Source: Bacteroidales bacterium (GTDB lineage Bacteria; Bacteroidota; Bacteroidia; Bacteroidales; UBA932). Taken from it: a stretch of 64,000 bases of DNA. The position numbers and the translations under genes were made by a program. The DNA is taken from positions 1 through 64,000 of the forward strand of contig JAFWOY010000044.1 of the NCBI GenBank assembly GCA_017509755.1, given 5' to 3'. Of the stretch, positions 37,365 through 45,560 are shown in pieces; the first letter of the stretch is position 1, and the number at the start of each line of letters is the position of its first letter. The notes beneath the pieces are model-generated. The model searched no databases. It worked only from the letters and a program-made list of their open reading frames with translations, and was not told the origin of the DNA.

Positions 37365-37393
37365 AGCAGCCGCTTACGGGCGGCTGCTTTTTT
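37365..37393 (+). terminator. Intrinsic terminator after the Sus genes
   Basis: AGCAGCCGC (37365-37373), a 6-nt loop and GCGGCTGCT (37380-37388) form a perfect 9-bp GC-rich stem running into a T6 tract (37388-37393). The next start codon is only 7 bp beyond, so downstream genes need read-through or another promoter. Confidence 0.85.
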
Positions 37394-37399
37394 CAAAGA

Positions 37400-38863
37400 A
37401 TGAACCGATTGTACCGGATTTTGACAAGCAGCCTGCTGGGCGCGGCCGTGTTCGCGTTCTGGATGTGGCTCTTTCCGCAGGATCTCTCCTACCAGGAGCA
37501 GAACCAGTTGTTCCTTTTTACCTGGGACTATCTGGGCCAGCGTCTCGCGTTGCCCGGCGGCCCGGCAGACTGGTTGTCGGAATTCCTGGTCCAGTTCTTC
37601 TATTCCCGTACGGCCGGCGCCCTGATCATGGCGTTGCTGGCCATCCTTCTGCAACGTCTGGTCTGGCGGGCAGCTAAGACATCTTCCAAGAGGGATGAAC
37701 GGAGCCTTTATGTGCTTTCTTTCATCCCGTCACTCTTGATGCTCGTCTACCAAGGGGATGTGGAAGTGCTGTTGAGCTATCCCGTAGCCCTGATCCTGGC
37801 CGTAGCGCTTTGTCCGGCCATGACCGGCGCCCGCTGGAACCGCCTGTGGCTTATCCCGCTGGGCTGGTGGCTGACAGGCCCCGTCATCCTGGTTCCGATT
37901 CTGCTCTCCTGCATCCGGAGCCGGCGATGGGAAGACCTTATTATACTCTTCTATACAGGACTGGTTTTCTTTGCAGGATACCGGCTTCTGGCTGCGCAAT
38001 ACCCCGCCCGCGACGCCTTTTTCGGCCTCAACTACTATCGGCTCGTAGAATCGTTGCCCGTACTGCAAATCGTTATCCCGGCCATCACACTCCTGACCAT
38101 CTGGTTATGCGGTCTGGAGATCCGGCTCAGCAGGCCGCTTGTGCCTGGGATTGTCACGTTCATCGCCTTGGCGCTGGGGACTTTCGCCAGTGTACGGATG
38201 ACCTATGACAAGGACACCCACGAGACCCTCGCCTACGACTGGCTTATCCGCCACGAGCGGTACGCGGACGTCATCACCCGCGCTGAAAAATACCAGCCCC
38301 ACAATCCCGTCAGTGCCTGTTCGGTCAATTTCTGCCTGTTCATGAACGGCCAGCTGGACGCACGCCTGACGGAGTTTTACCAATGTGGTACGGAAGGCCT
38401 TGTACTGCCCAGCATCCGGGACAACCTCTCCGATATTACCTCGGGAGAACTCCTTTGGATGATGGGCATGCCCAATCTTACTCTCCAGTATTTCTTCGAT
38501 GTCCAGGAATCCATCCAGAACGGCCGCAAGAGCGGACGTTTCCTTTCCCGCATCGCCGAATGCAACATCGTCAACGGATGGTATGACCGCGCAGAAAAGT
38601 ATCTGGACATCCTCTCACAAAGTCTCTTTTACCGCAAGTGGGCCCGCAGCCGCAAAGCCATGATCCAGGACGAAAGCCTCGTGGCGGCAGACCCCGTGTA
38701 CGCCTATATCCGCAGCGTCCGTTTCCAGGACGATTTCGTCACGTTCTATGACGGACTCGACCTGATGATGGCCATCCTGTATAACCAGAACAAGAACAAT
38801 TTCATGGCCGCCCAGTACTACACGGTCTGGCAACGGCTCAAACAAACGGAGGCAGGACAATGA
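37400..38863 (+). CDS. DUF6057-like multi-pass membrane protein, copy A
   Basis: A 487-residue protein from MNRLYRILTSSLLGAAVF. About eight membrane segments fill the first 280 residues; a soluble helical-repeat (TPR-like) region follows. The pattern EQNQLFLFTWDYLG, PGGPADWL, LVQFFYSRTAGALI is shared with copy C (50549-52297), and AECNIVNGWYDRAEKYLDIL is shared with copies B and C. I believe this is the DUF6057 family; no function is known to me. It lacks about 100 C-terminal residues present in copy C. Its stop overlaps the start of a CxxCH lipoprotein gene by ATGA, an arrangement repeated at the other copies. Confidence 0.8.
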   Translation: MNRLYRILTSSLLGAAVFAFWMWLFPQDLSYQEQNQLFLFTWDYLGQRLALPGGPADWLSEFLVQFFYSRTAGALIMALLAILLQRLVWRAAKTSSKRDERSLYVLSFIPSLLMLVYQGDVEVLLSYPVALILAVALCPAMTGARWNRLWLIPLGWWLTGPVILVPILLSCIRSRRWEDLIILFYTGLVFFAGYRLLAAQYPARDAFFGLNYYRLVESLPVLQIVIPAITLLTIWLCGLEIRLSRPLVPGIVTFIALALGTFASVRMTYDKDTHETLAYDWLIRHERYADVITRAEKYQPHNPVSACSVNFCLFMNGQLDARLTEFYQCGTEGLVLPSIRDNLSDITSGELLWMMGMPNLTLQYFFDVQESIQNGRKSGRFLSRIAECNIVNGWYDRAEKYLDILSQSLFYRKWARSRKAMIQDESLVAADPVYAYIRSVRFQDDFVTFYDGLDLMMAILYNQNKNNFMAAQYYTVWQRLKQTEAGQ

Positions 38864-40311
38864 AACGATGGTTTACACTCCTCGCGGCTACGGTCCTGCT
38901 GGCCGCCTGCTCCGGAAAGACCACGCTTGTGGATGACCTTCCGGCCATTTATCCCGACTACATCGGCGTGACCATCCCCGCCGGGATCGCGCCTTTGAAT
39001 TTCAACCTGCCCGAAGAATATACCCGCGTCTATGTCCGCGTCTCGGGCAGCCTCGGCGGGGAAATCAGGAGCCGAGGCCGCCTGGCCTCCTTCCCGATTC
39101 GGAAATGGCACCGCCTTACCCGGCAGAATGCCGGCGGAACCCTGCATTTTACCGTGCTGGGGCGCAAGGACGGAGTCTGGACGCAGTGGCGCGATTTCAT
39201 CCTTTACGTCAGCGACCTGCCCCTTGAGGATTACGGCGTAACCTACCGGAAAATTGCACCCGGCTACACCACTTACAGCACCATCGGCATCTATCAGCGC
39301 GACATCCATACGTTCCGGGAAGAACCCATCATCGAGAGCACGCTCACGCCCGGCCAATGCATGAACTGCCATACGGCCAACGCCACCGATCCGTCGCAGT
39401 TTCTCTTCCACCTGCGGGGCGGGCACGGCGCTACGCTCATCCAGCAGGACGGCCACCGTGAGTGGGTGACCACCAAGACCGACAGCACACTCGGCAACGT
39501 GGCCTATTGTAATTGGCATCCCGGCGGCCGCTGGTTCGCCGGATCCATCAACCCCGTCCGCCAATGCTTCTGGACAGGCGACCAGCGCACCATCGAAGTC
39601 TTCGACCTGGCCTCCGACCTGGTCATCATGGATATGCAGGACCACTCCCTGATCGTGGATCCCCGACTCACGACAAAAGACCATCTGGAGTCCTCACCTG
39701 CTTTCACGCCTGATGGAAAAACCTTGTATTTCTGCCAGGCGAAAGCCTATGAGGTCCCGCGTTATGTCGACAGCATCCGCTACGACCTGATGCGCGTGCC
39801 CTTCAACCCAGAAACAGGCGCCCTGGGCGAGATTGAAACTGTCATCCCCGCCAGCCAGGACAGCCTCAGCATCAGTTTCCCCCGCCCCTCCTACGACGGC
39901 CGCTGGTTGATGTACAACCAGGCCGATTTCGGTGTCTTCCCCATCAGCCACAAGGAAGCCGACCTCTGGCTGATGGATCTCTCTACAGGTGAGACAAGAC
40001 CCCTTGACGAGGTCAACAGCCCCTTCTCCGAAAGTTTCCACAACTGGAGTTCTTCCAGCCGCTGGTTCCTTTTTTCCAGCCGCCGGGAAGACGGACTCTA
40101 TGTACAAGTATATATCGCCTCTATCGATGAGAACGGGCACTGCACGAAACCGTTCGTGCTGCCCCAGAAGAATCCCCGAAAGCTCTATCACGGTACCTTG
40201 TACTCTTACAACGCGCCCGATTTCACCAAAAGCCGGGTCGATTTCGACACGCACGGCGTTTATCGTGAAGTGTTCTCCGACGAGCGCATCCAAGCCACGG
40301 TCAAACCATGA
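38860..40311 (+). CDS. Lipoprotein with single CxxCH motif and TolB-like propeller, copy A
   Basis: A 483-residue lipoprotein (LLAACS, Cys18). The mature N-terminus has PDYIGVTIPAGIAPLNF, conserved in all three paralogues in the window, over an Ig-like region. At about residue 165 lies GQCMNCHTANATDPSQF; CMNCH is a c-type haem attachment motif. The rest looks like a TolB/PD40 beta-propeller (SSPAFTPDGKTLYF, FPRPSYDGRWLMY, HNWSSSSRWFLFSSRRED). Whether haem is really bound is unproven, but the CxNCH motif is kept in all copies. Coupled to the DUF6057-like gene before it and, by ATGA, to the DUF4369 lipoprotein after it. Confidence 0.8.
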   Translation: MKRWFTLLAATVLLAACSGKTTLVDDLPAIYPDYIGVTIPAGIAPLNFNLPEEYTRVYVRVSGSLGGEIRSRGRLASFPIRKWHRLTRQNAGGTLHFTVLGRKDGVWTQWRDFILYVSDLPLEDYGVTYRKIAPGYTTYSTIGIYQRDIHTFREEPIIESTLTPGQCMNCHTANATDPSQFLFHLRGGHGATLIQQDGHREWVTTKTDSTLGNVAYCNWHPGGRWFAGSINPVRQCFWTGDQRTIEVFDLASDLVIMDMQDHSLIVDPRLTTKDHLESSPAFTPDGKTLYFCQAKAYEVPRYVDSIRYDLMRVPFNPETGALGEIETVIPASQDSLSISFPRPSYDGRWLMYNQADFGVFPISHKEADLWLMDLSTGETRPLDEVNSPFSESFHNWSSSSRWFLFSSRREDGLYVQVYIASIDENGHCTKPFVLPQKNPRKLYHGTLYSYNAPDFTKSRVDFDTHGVYREVFSDERIQATVKP

Positions 40312-40847
40312 AAAAGATACTTTTCCTGGCTGTCGCGACGGCGGCCTTCCTCCTCTGCGCCTGCGGGCGCGATGAATACCGGATCCACGGACGCGTGACT
40401 TCCAACGAGTTGGAAGGCGTGAAGATTTTCCTGGTGCCGTACGGGCATGAGGAACGTGAGAATGTAGATTCGGTGCTCATCCATAACCATGAATTCGAAT
40501 TCAGAGGCCGGGAGCACTGGATGTGCACCCTCCGCCTGATTTCGCACGAACGCCACAAAGGCCAGAACCTGCTGGTAGCTACGGAACCTGGCGACATTTA
40601 CGTCACCATCGGACCCGACAGCCGCGGCGGAGGCACACCCCAAAACGACAGTCTGCAGGTATGGAAAGACCTTACCATCGAACACAACAGGCGTCATGCC
40701 CAATTGTACGATGCAGGCATGAAGGAAGAGGCGGCGGAAGAACGTGCCGCCTACCGAAAACGTACCCAGCAGATGGCCCTTGCGCTGGGCGAGGACACCA
40801 TGCTGGGCGCCTTTTTGCTGCAACTGTATCCCTTGCCTAAAGAATAG
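40308..40847 (+). CDS. DUF4369-type small lipoprotein
   Basis: A 179-residue lipoprotein (FLLCACG, Cys20). The N-terminal half (YRIHGRVTSNELEGVKIFLVP, then SVLIHNHEFEFRG) is a DUF4369 beta-domain of the kind that precedes thioredoxin-like domains in many Bacteroidetes lipoproteins, but no thioredoxin CxxC domain follows. The second half is a charged helical stretch. If its neighbours carry haem on CxxCH, a thiol-related helper would make sense, but this is speculation. Its start overlaps the previous stop by ATGA and the next gene begins 3 bp on. Confidence 0.7.
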   Translation: MKKILFLAVATAAFLLCACGRDEYRIHGRVTSNELEGVKIFLVPYGHEERENVDSVLIHNHEFEFRGREHWMCTLRLISHERHKGQNLLVATEPGDIYVTIGPDSRGGGTPQNDSLQVWKDLTIEHNRRHAQLYDAGMKEEAAEERAAYRKRTQQMALALGEDTMLGAFLLQLYPLPKE

Positions 40848-40850
40848 ACT

Positions 40851-41912
40851 ATGCGGAGAGGCAGACGCATTGCAGGCATCATCCTGGCTGTCGCATTGCT
40901 TGCGGCAGGCCTGAGCCAGTGCGTCTTCCTGCTTCGTTATCCCTATTTCCGCCGATACGCAGCGCAGAACGGCGTTTCCCTGCGCGAGGCCCGCAAGGCC
41001 TGGGGGCATCCTGACAAAGATTCTGAATGGGCGATGGGGCTGGCCGTGGAAGCGGCGCTGGAAAACTGGGACAAGGTATCCGAACTGGCTGCCCGCGACC
41101 GGACCACGGAAATCGGCACCTATTACTATAACCTGTCCAATGCGATGAAGGGCCAGCTCGCCGACCGGCTGATGGACTATTACCAGCCCTTTGAACGGGG
41201 ATTGTTCCTTCCTGTCGGAGCACATTCCACGCCCTTCCAGATCGGTTGTGCCGGTGACGTCTGGTTCGCCTTGGGATACATGCCTTTAGCCGAACGGGAT
41301 GCCATGCTGGGCATGCTCTTCTCCCCTGCGCACACCGGTTCCCGGTACCTGCGCCGTCTGGCTGAATGCAATCTGGTTACCGGCGATTTGGAAGCGGCAT
41401 CCAAGTACCTGCGGATCCTGCACAACATGCGCGGAAACCGCCAATGGGCACAGGATCGATTCCCCGGCCATTGGGATCCGGCTTACCAACTCCGGATAGC
41501 AGAAAAAAGGAACCTTCTGCCGCAACTGGACCTGGTCCACGGTATGGACCAGGCTCAGATCGCCCTCCGGATTCTGTTGGGGACCAATCACACCAACAAG
41601 ATGGCCTTGGATTATCTGCTCTGCTACGACCTGTTGACAAAAGACCTGGATGCGTTTGTAGGCGACTACGATCCCTCTCTGACCGCTTCCCACCTCTATG
41701 AAGAAGCCATGCTGATTTTCCTGGCCGCCAAAGGGGGCATGACGGAAGACAATCTCAACCACTACCATATCTCGGCCACGACCCTTGCACGCTTCAACCG
41801 TTTCGTTTCCATCTACAAGCGGGACAACGGTTCCGGACGCAACCTGACGCAGGAATTCGGCAAAAGCTACTGGTACTATTTCTATTTTGCCGTCAAGAAT
41901 GAAAAGGAATGA
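40851..41912 (+). CDS. DUF6057-like protein lacking the multi-pass region, copy B
   Basis: A 353-residue protein with one N-terminal membrane segment (IAGIILAVALLAAGLSQCVF) and a soluble helical-repeat domain. It matches the C-terminal half of the DUF6057-like proteins: RRLAECNLVTGDLEAASKYL, TNKMALDYLLCYDLLTKDLD and the ending FGKSYWYYFYF (compare YGNTYWFYFMF in copy C). The multi-pass half seen in copies A and C is missing. Its last 14 bp overlap the start of the second CxxCH lipoprotein. It may complement copy A, which lacks the very C-terminal part, so A and B together could form one functional unit (inference). Confidence 0.72.
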   Translation: MRRGRRIAGIILAVALLAAGLSQCVFLLRYPYFRRYAAQNGVSLREARKAWGHPDKDSEWAMGLAVEAALENWDKVSELAARDRTTEIGTYYYNLSNAMKGQLADRLMDYYQPFERGLFLPVGAHSTPFQIGCAGDVWFALGYMPLAERDAMLGMLFSPAHTGSRYLRRLAECNLVTGDLEAASKYLRILHNMRGNRQWAQDRFPGHWDPAYQLRIAEKRNLLPQLDLVHGMDQAQIALRILLGTNHTNKMALDYLLCYDLLTKDLDAFVGDYDPSLTASHLYEEAMLIFLAAKGGMTEDNLNHYHISATTLARFNRFVSIYKRDNGSGRNLTQEFGKSYWYYFYFAVKNEKE

Positions 41913-43368
41913 TCTGATCCGGTTTACAGGGTTCCTTCTGGCGGCCCTCCTTCTGCTCTCTTGCGGAAGGCGCTTTGATGTGCGTCCGGCAGGAACGGGT
42001 ACCGACCGTTCTTCGCCCTTGTTCCCGGACTACACCGACGTCACCATTCCCTGCAATATCGCACCGCTCAATTTCTACTATACCGATCCGGACGGTTCCC
42101 GTTTCACGACCGTTTTCTCCGCTGGTAGCTTGTCCGTAACGCTGCGGGGACGGGAAGTCGTCTGGAAAGAAAAGCAATGGACACGCCTGATGGCAGCTGC
42201 TACAGGTTCCGACATCACGGTTGTCTCTACCTACCGAGGTGCCGATGGCCCCGTATCCTGGCAGTGGTCCATCCATGTCAGCCCGGACCGGATCGATCCC
42301 TATCTGACGTACCGGCTCATCGAACCCGGCTTCGAAGTATGGGACGACCTGGAGATCCAGGAACGGAATCTGGAAAGTTTTGAGACCCGTAACATCTCCG
42401 ACTGGCGGCACACGGGCAACCACTGCATGAACTGCCACATCCACGCTCAGGGACGAGGCGACCTGTCCATGTTCTATCTGCGCGGTGAGGGAGGCGGTGC
42501 CATCCTCAACCGCAACGGAACGCTTCGCAAGCTGACCCTGCAGGACAGTGCCATGATCTCCCCTACTGTCTATGGGGAGATTCATCCGGAAGGCCGTTTC
42601 GGCGTCTTTTCAACGAATATCATCATCCCGGCCATGCATGCTGCCTTCGGGCGCCGGATGGAGGTTTTCGACCGGGCATCCGACCTGTGCGTGGCTGACT
42701 TCGACGCAAACCGGATGATGACATTCCCGGAAACCGCACGAAAGGACGTCCTGGAAACCTTCCCCGTCTTTTCTGCCGACGGCCGTTTCGTGTATTACTG
42801 TGCCGCACAGGCCCGTCCGCTTCCCGCCGAAATCGACCAGTTGACGTATTCGCTGGTTCGGAGACCCTTCAACGCGGAAACCGGCGTTCTGGAAGGCCCA
42901 GCCGACACAGTATGGAGTGCTTCGCAGCGAGGCGCCTCCGTATGCCACCCGAAAGCGTCGCCCGATGGCCGCTGGCTGCTCTTCACTGTCGCGGAATACG
43001 GCACCTTCCCCATCAATCACCGGGAATGCGACCTCTGCCTGATGGACCTCACTACCGGCGGAATCATGGATTTGAATCTTGTGAACAGCGACAAGTCAGA
43101 TACCTATCATAGCTGGGCTTCCGACGCCCGCTGGTTTGTCTTCGCCTCCAAACGGGGTGACGGCCTGTACGGGAAGCCCTGGTTCAGCCACGTTTCGCCC
43201 GATGGAAGCGTGACCAGGCCATTCCTGCTTCCCCAGAAGAATCCTCATTTTTACGATACGATGCTGCGCTCTTTCAATGTTCCCGACCTGGGAAACGCTC
43301 CGGTAGGCTTTGACGCTGCGGAAATCGGACGTATCTGGAAAGAAGTGCCGGCCGAATCCTTTCAATAG
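41899..43368 (+). CDS. Lipoprotein with single CxxCH motif and TolB-like propeller, copy B
   Basis: A 489-residue lipoprotein from the ATG at 41899 (a TTG at 41887 is inside the previous gene). The lipobox is LLLLSC. PDYTDVTIPCNIAPLNF repeats the family N-terminal signature, and NHCMNCHIHAQGRGDLSMFYL carries the CxxCH. Propeller-type motifs follow (FPVFSADGRFVYY, CHPKASPDGRWLLF, YHSWASDARWFVFASKRGD, FLLPQKNPHFYD). It is the partner of copy B of the DUF6057-like family. GH5_4 starts 11 bp downstream, so the pair is embedded in the glycan operon. Confidence 0.8.
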   Translation: MKRNDLIRFTGFLLAALLLLSCGRRFDVRPAGTGTDRSSPLFPDYTDVTIPCNIAPLNFYYTDPDGSRFTTVFSAGSLSVTLRGREVVWKEKQWTRLMAAATGSDITVVSTYRGADGPVSWQWSIHVSPDRIDPYLTYRLIEPGFEVWDDLEIQERNLESFETRNISDWRHTGNHCMNCHIHAQGRGDLSMFYLRGEGGGAILNRNGTLRKLTLQDSAMISPTVYGEIHPEGRFGVFSTNIIIPAMHAAFGRRMEVFDRASDLCVADFDANRMMTFPETARKDVLETFPVFSADGRFVYYCAAQARPLPAEIDQLTYSLVRRPFNAETGVLEGPADTVWSASQRGASVCHPKASPDGRWLLFTVAEYGTFPINHRECDLCLMDLTTGGIMDLNLVNSDKSDTYHSWASDARWFVFASKRGDGLYGKPWFSHVSPDGSVTRPFLLPQKNPHFYDTMLRSFNVPDLGNAPVGFDAAEIGRIWKEVPAESFQ

Positions 43369-43379
43369 CATCTTACACC

Positions 43380-45149
43380 ATGAAACTACGGAAACTCTTT
43401 CTTCTGCTGAGCGTCACCCTCCTGGCTCTTGCCTGCGGCGATCCTGTCGAACCCGAGCCAGTCAAACTCGTAGCCCAGCCCGCATCCCTCTCTTTTGATG
43501 CCCAGGGAGGTACCCTGGACCTGACCCTTACAAGTGGGATCAAACCCACGGTTACCTGCACCGAGTCCTGGATACGCCTGACGGAAGGATCGTACGCCAA
43601 CAACAGTTTCAAGCTTTCCGTAACGGCCGAACCCTATACCGGTACCTCCGAACGGACTGCCAGCCTACGGGTCATCGGCGAAAAACAGAGTCTCATGATT
43701 CCGGTCACGCAAAAAGTCCCGCAAGTGCAGTTGGCCGTCGATAAGACCAGTATTGCATTCGATTGCTTTGGTGGCGAAGCCGTCCTGACTGTCACCTCCA
43801 CGGCTCAGCCCACGGTCACTACCGATGCGACCTGGTGCGGCATTGCCGCCGGCACGATCGATGCCTCTCACAAGACCACCGTCACACTTTCCGCCGGAGC
43901 CAACCGGACCACAACAGCCAATAGCGGCACAATTACCATCCAGTGCGGCAACGACCAGGTTTCCGTCAAAATTGCCCGGGATGCCCGCAAGGCCATCGCT
44001 ACGGCCCCTGCGACTGCGCTCACACCCGAGCAGGTCTTCAATGCCATGGCACCGGGCTGGAACATGGGCAATCACATGGATGCCATCAACAACGGCGTGG
44101 CTTCTGAAACCGTGTGGGGTAATCCCAAATGCACCCAGGCTACCTTCGACGGCGCGAAAGCCGCCGGTTTCAAAGCGGTGCGCATCTGCACCACCTGGGA
44201 AGGCCATATCGGCGCCGCCCCGGGCTATCAGCTGGATACCAAATGGCTCGACCGCGTGGCAGAAATCGTCGGCTATGCGGAGAAAGCCGGTCTTGTCGCC
44301 ATTGTCAACACCCACCACGATGAAACCTATTGGCTGGACATTGCTAAAGCCTACAACAATGCAGCCCAGAACGAAAAGGTAAAAGACGCGATCTTCTCCG
44401 TCTGGACGCAGATCGCCAACCGGTTCAAGGAAAAAGGCGAATGGCTGGTCTTCGAATCGTTCAACGAGATTCAGGACGGCGGCTGGGGCTGGAGCGCCGC
44501 CTTCCAGGCAAACCCGCAAGCCCAATACAAGGTGCTCAACGAATGGAACCAGACGTTCGTGGATGCGGTCCGCTCCACGGGTGGAAACAATGCGACGCGC
44601 TGGCTGGGAGTACCAGGTTATGCTGCCAATCCGGGCTTCACCATCACGGGTCTTGTCCTTCCCACGGACTACACCAGTGAAAACCGGCTTATGGTGGCTG
44701 TCCACGACTATGACCCTTACAACTATACGCTGAACAATCCCCTGGTCCGCCAGTGGGGGCACACGGCCGACAAGGACAAGCGATGCAGTGACTATGACGA
44801 AGAAGGGGTCGTCGCCGTGTTTGACAACCTGAAGAAGGCCTATCTCGACAAAAACATCCCTGTCTATCTCGGTGAGATGGGCTGCTCCCGCCACTCCGAT
44901 GAGGACTTCCCCTACCAGCTGTACTACATGGAATATTTCTGCAAGGCGGCGGCGGACCGGCTGCTGCCGATGTATGTCTGGGACAACGGCGCCACAGGCG
45001 TCGGTTCGGAGAAGCACGGTTACCTCGACCACGGCACCGGTGCCTTCGTCGATGAAAAAGCCAAGACCCTGATCGGCCTCATGGTCAAGGCCGTCACCAC
45101 GAAAGACCCCGCCTACACCCTGGAAAGCGTCTACAACTCCGCCCCGTAG
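43380..45149 (+). CDS. BACON-BACON-GH5_4 endoglucanase / endo-xyloglucanase, lipoprotein
   Basis: A 589-residue surface-type lipoprotein (LLALAC, Cys19). Two BACON domains (about 30-112 and 118-200) precede a GH5 subfamily-4 barrel (about 215-580). The catalytic pair is the Glu of FESFNEIQD and the Glu of YLGEMGCS; NTHHDE and HDYDPYNY are other barrel signatures. The architecture resembles the vanguard endo-xyloglucanase BoGH5A, which has one BACON domain. It probably cuts xyloglucan or mixed-linkage glucan at the cell surface to feed SusC/D, with GH31, GH2 and GH3 working on the products. Confidence 0.92.
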   Translation: MKLRKLFLLLSVTLLALACGDPVEPEPVKLVAQPASLSFDAQGGTLDLTLTSGIKPTVTCTESWIRLTEGSYANNSFKLSVTAEPYTGTSERTASLRVIGEKQSLMIPVTQKVPQVQLAVDKTSIAFDCFGGEAVLTVTSTAQPTVTTDATWCGIAAGTIDASHKTTVTLSAGANRTTTANSGTITIQCGNDQVSVKIARDARKAIATAPATALTPEQVFNAMAPGWNMGNHMDAINNGVASETVWGNPKCTQATFDGAKAAGFKAVRICTTWEGHIGAAPGYQLDTKWLDRVAEIVGYAEKAGLVAIVNTHHDETYWLDIAKAYNNAAQNEKVKDAIFSVWTQIANRFKEKGEWLVFESFNEIQDGGWGWSAAFQANPQAQYKVLNEWNQTFVDAVRSTGGNNATRWLGVPGYAANPGFTITGLVLPTDYTSENRLMVAVHDYDPYNYTLNNPLVRQWGHTADKDKRCSDYDEEGVVAVFDNLKKAYLDKNIPVYLGEMGCSRHSDEDFPYQLYYMEYFCKAAADRLLPMYVWDNGATGVGSEKHGYLDHGTGAFVDEKAKTLIGLMVKAVTTKDPAYTLESVYNSAP

Positions 45150-45256
45150 CCTTGTAAAAAAAACGACCTGATCATCCTGATCGACGGAAAAAAACGGAAA
45201 GTGCGCCTCGGCACCGCCGCAGATGAGAACCCTGTGTACATTGCAGCGAAATTGTA
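45150..45256 (+). other. Open stretch after the GH5 stop, possible gene remnant
   Basis: Directly after the TAG of GH5, in the same frame, 35 sense codons run to a TAA at 45256, including NDLIILIDGKKRKVRLGTAA. The composition is protein-like, but there is no start codon. It could be the tail of a decayed gene or simply chance; TAG read-through would add it to GH5, for which I see no support. Confidence 0.2.
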
Positions 45257-45365
45257 AAAAAGGCACGTGAGGGGGTGGCAATGGAGTGGCGTTTTAGTCT
45301 TCTGGCCAAGCACATTATTTCAGTAAAAACAAGGCGGCAAAGTAGGCTTTTCCCTCCGATTTAAT

Positions 45366-45373
45366 TATATTTG
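45366..45373 (+). promoter_or_regulatory. -7 box before the small peptide gene
   Basis: TATATTTG (45366-45373) is a perfect Bacteroidetes -7 box; the -33 element is weak. It ends 3 bp before an ATG at 45377, so transcription should begin near or after that codon, favouring the next in-frame ATGs (45407 or 45416) as the translation start. Confidence 0.5.
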
Positions 45374-45406
45374 CGTATGACTATCAATACACTACGCGAA
45401 TTTATC

Positions 45407-45550
45407 ATGGAAACGATGAACAGAGCAAGGTATGAAGCCCCCTCTACAGAAGTACTGGAGGTGACATTTGAAGGTATCATATGCCAAAGTCCCGGCATTC
45501 AGTCCATGCGCTCAGGCTATGGTACTGCACAGGAAGATGAGTGGGAATAA
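45407..45550 (+). CDS. Small peptide gene, 47 residues, upstream of fimbrillin-like lipoprotein
   Basis: The frame runs METMNRARYEAPSTEVLEV, TFEGIICQSPGIQ, SMRSGYGTAQEDEWE to a TAA at 45550. The pattern RYEAPxTEVLEV..EGIIC..SP..G..DEW resembles short uncharacterised Bacteroidales peptides (start YExPxxxVxEV, acidic aromatic tail) that often precede fimbrillin-type or surface lipoprotein genes. The promoter box at 45366 and the 10-bp gap to the next gene support real expression. An ATG at 45377 is too near the -7 box; 45416 is another option. No signal peptide, no known function. Confidence 0.6.
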   Translation: METMNRARYEAPSTEVLEVTFEGIICQSPGIQSMRSGYGTAQEDEWE

Positions 45551-45560
45551 GGAGGATTCG

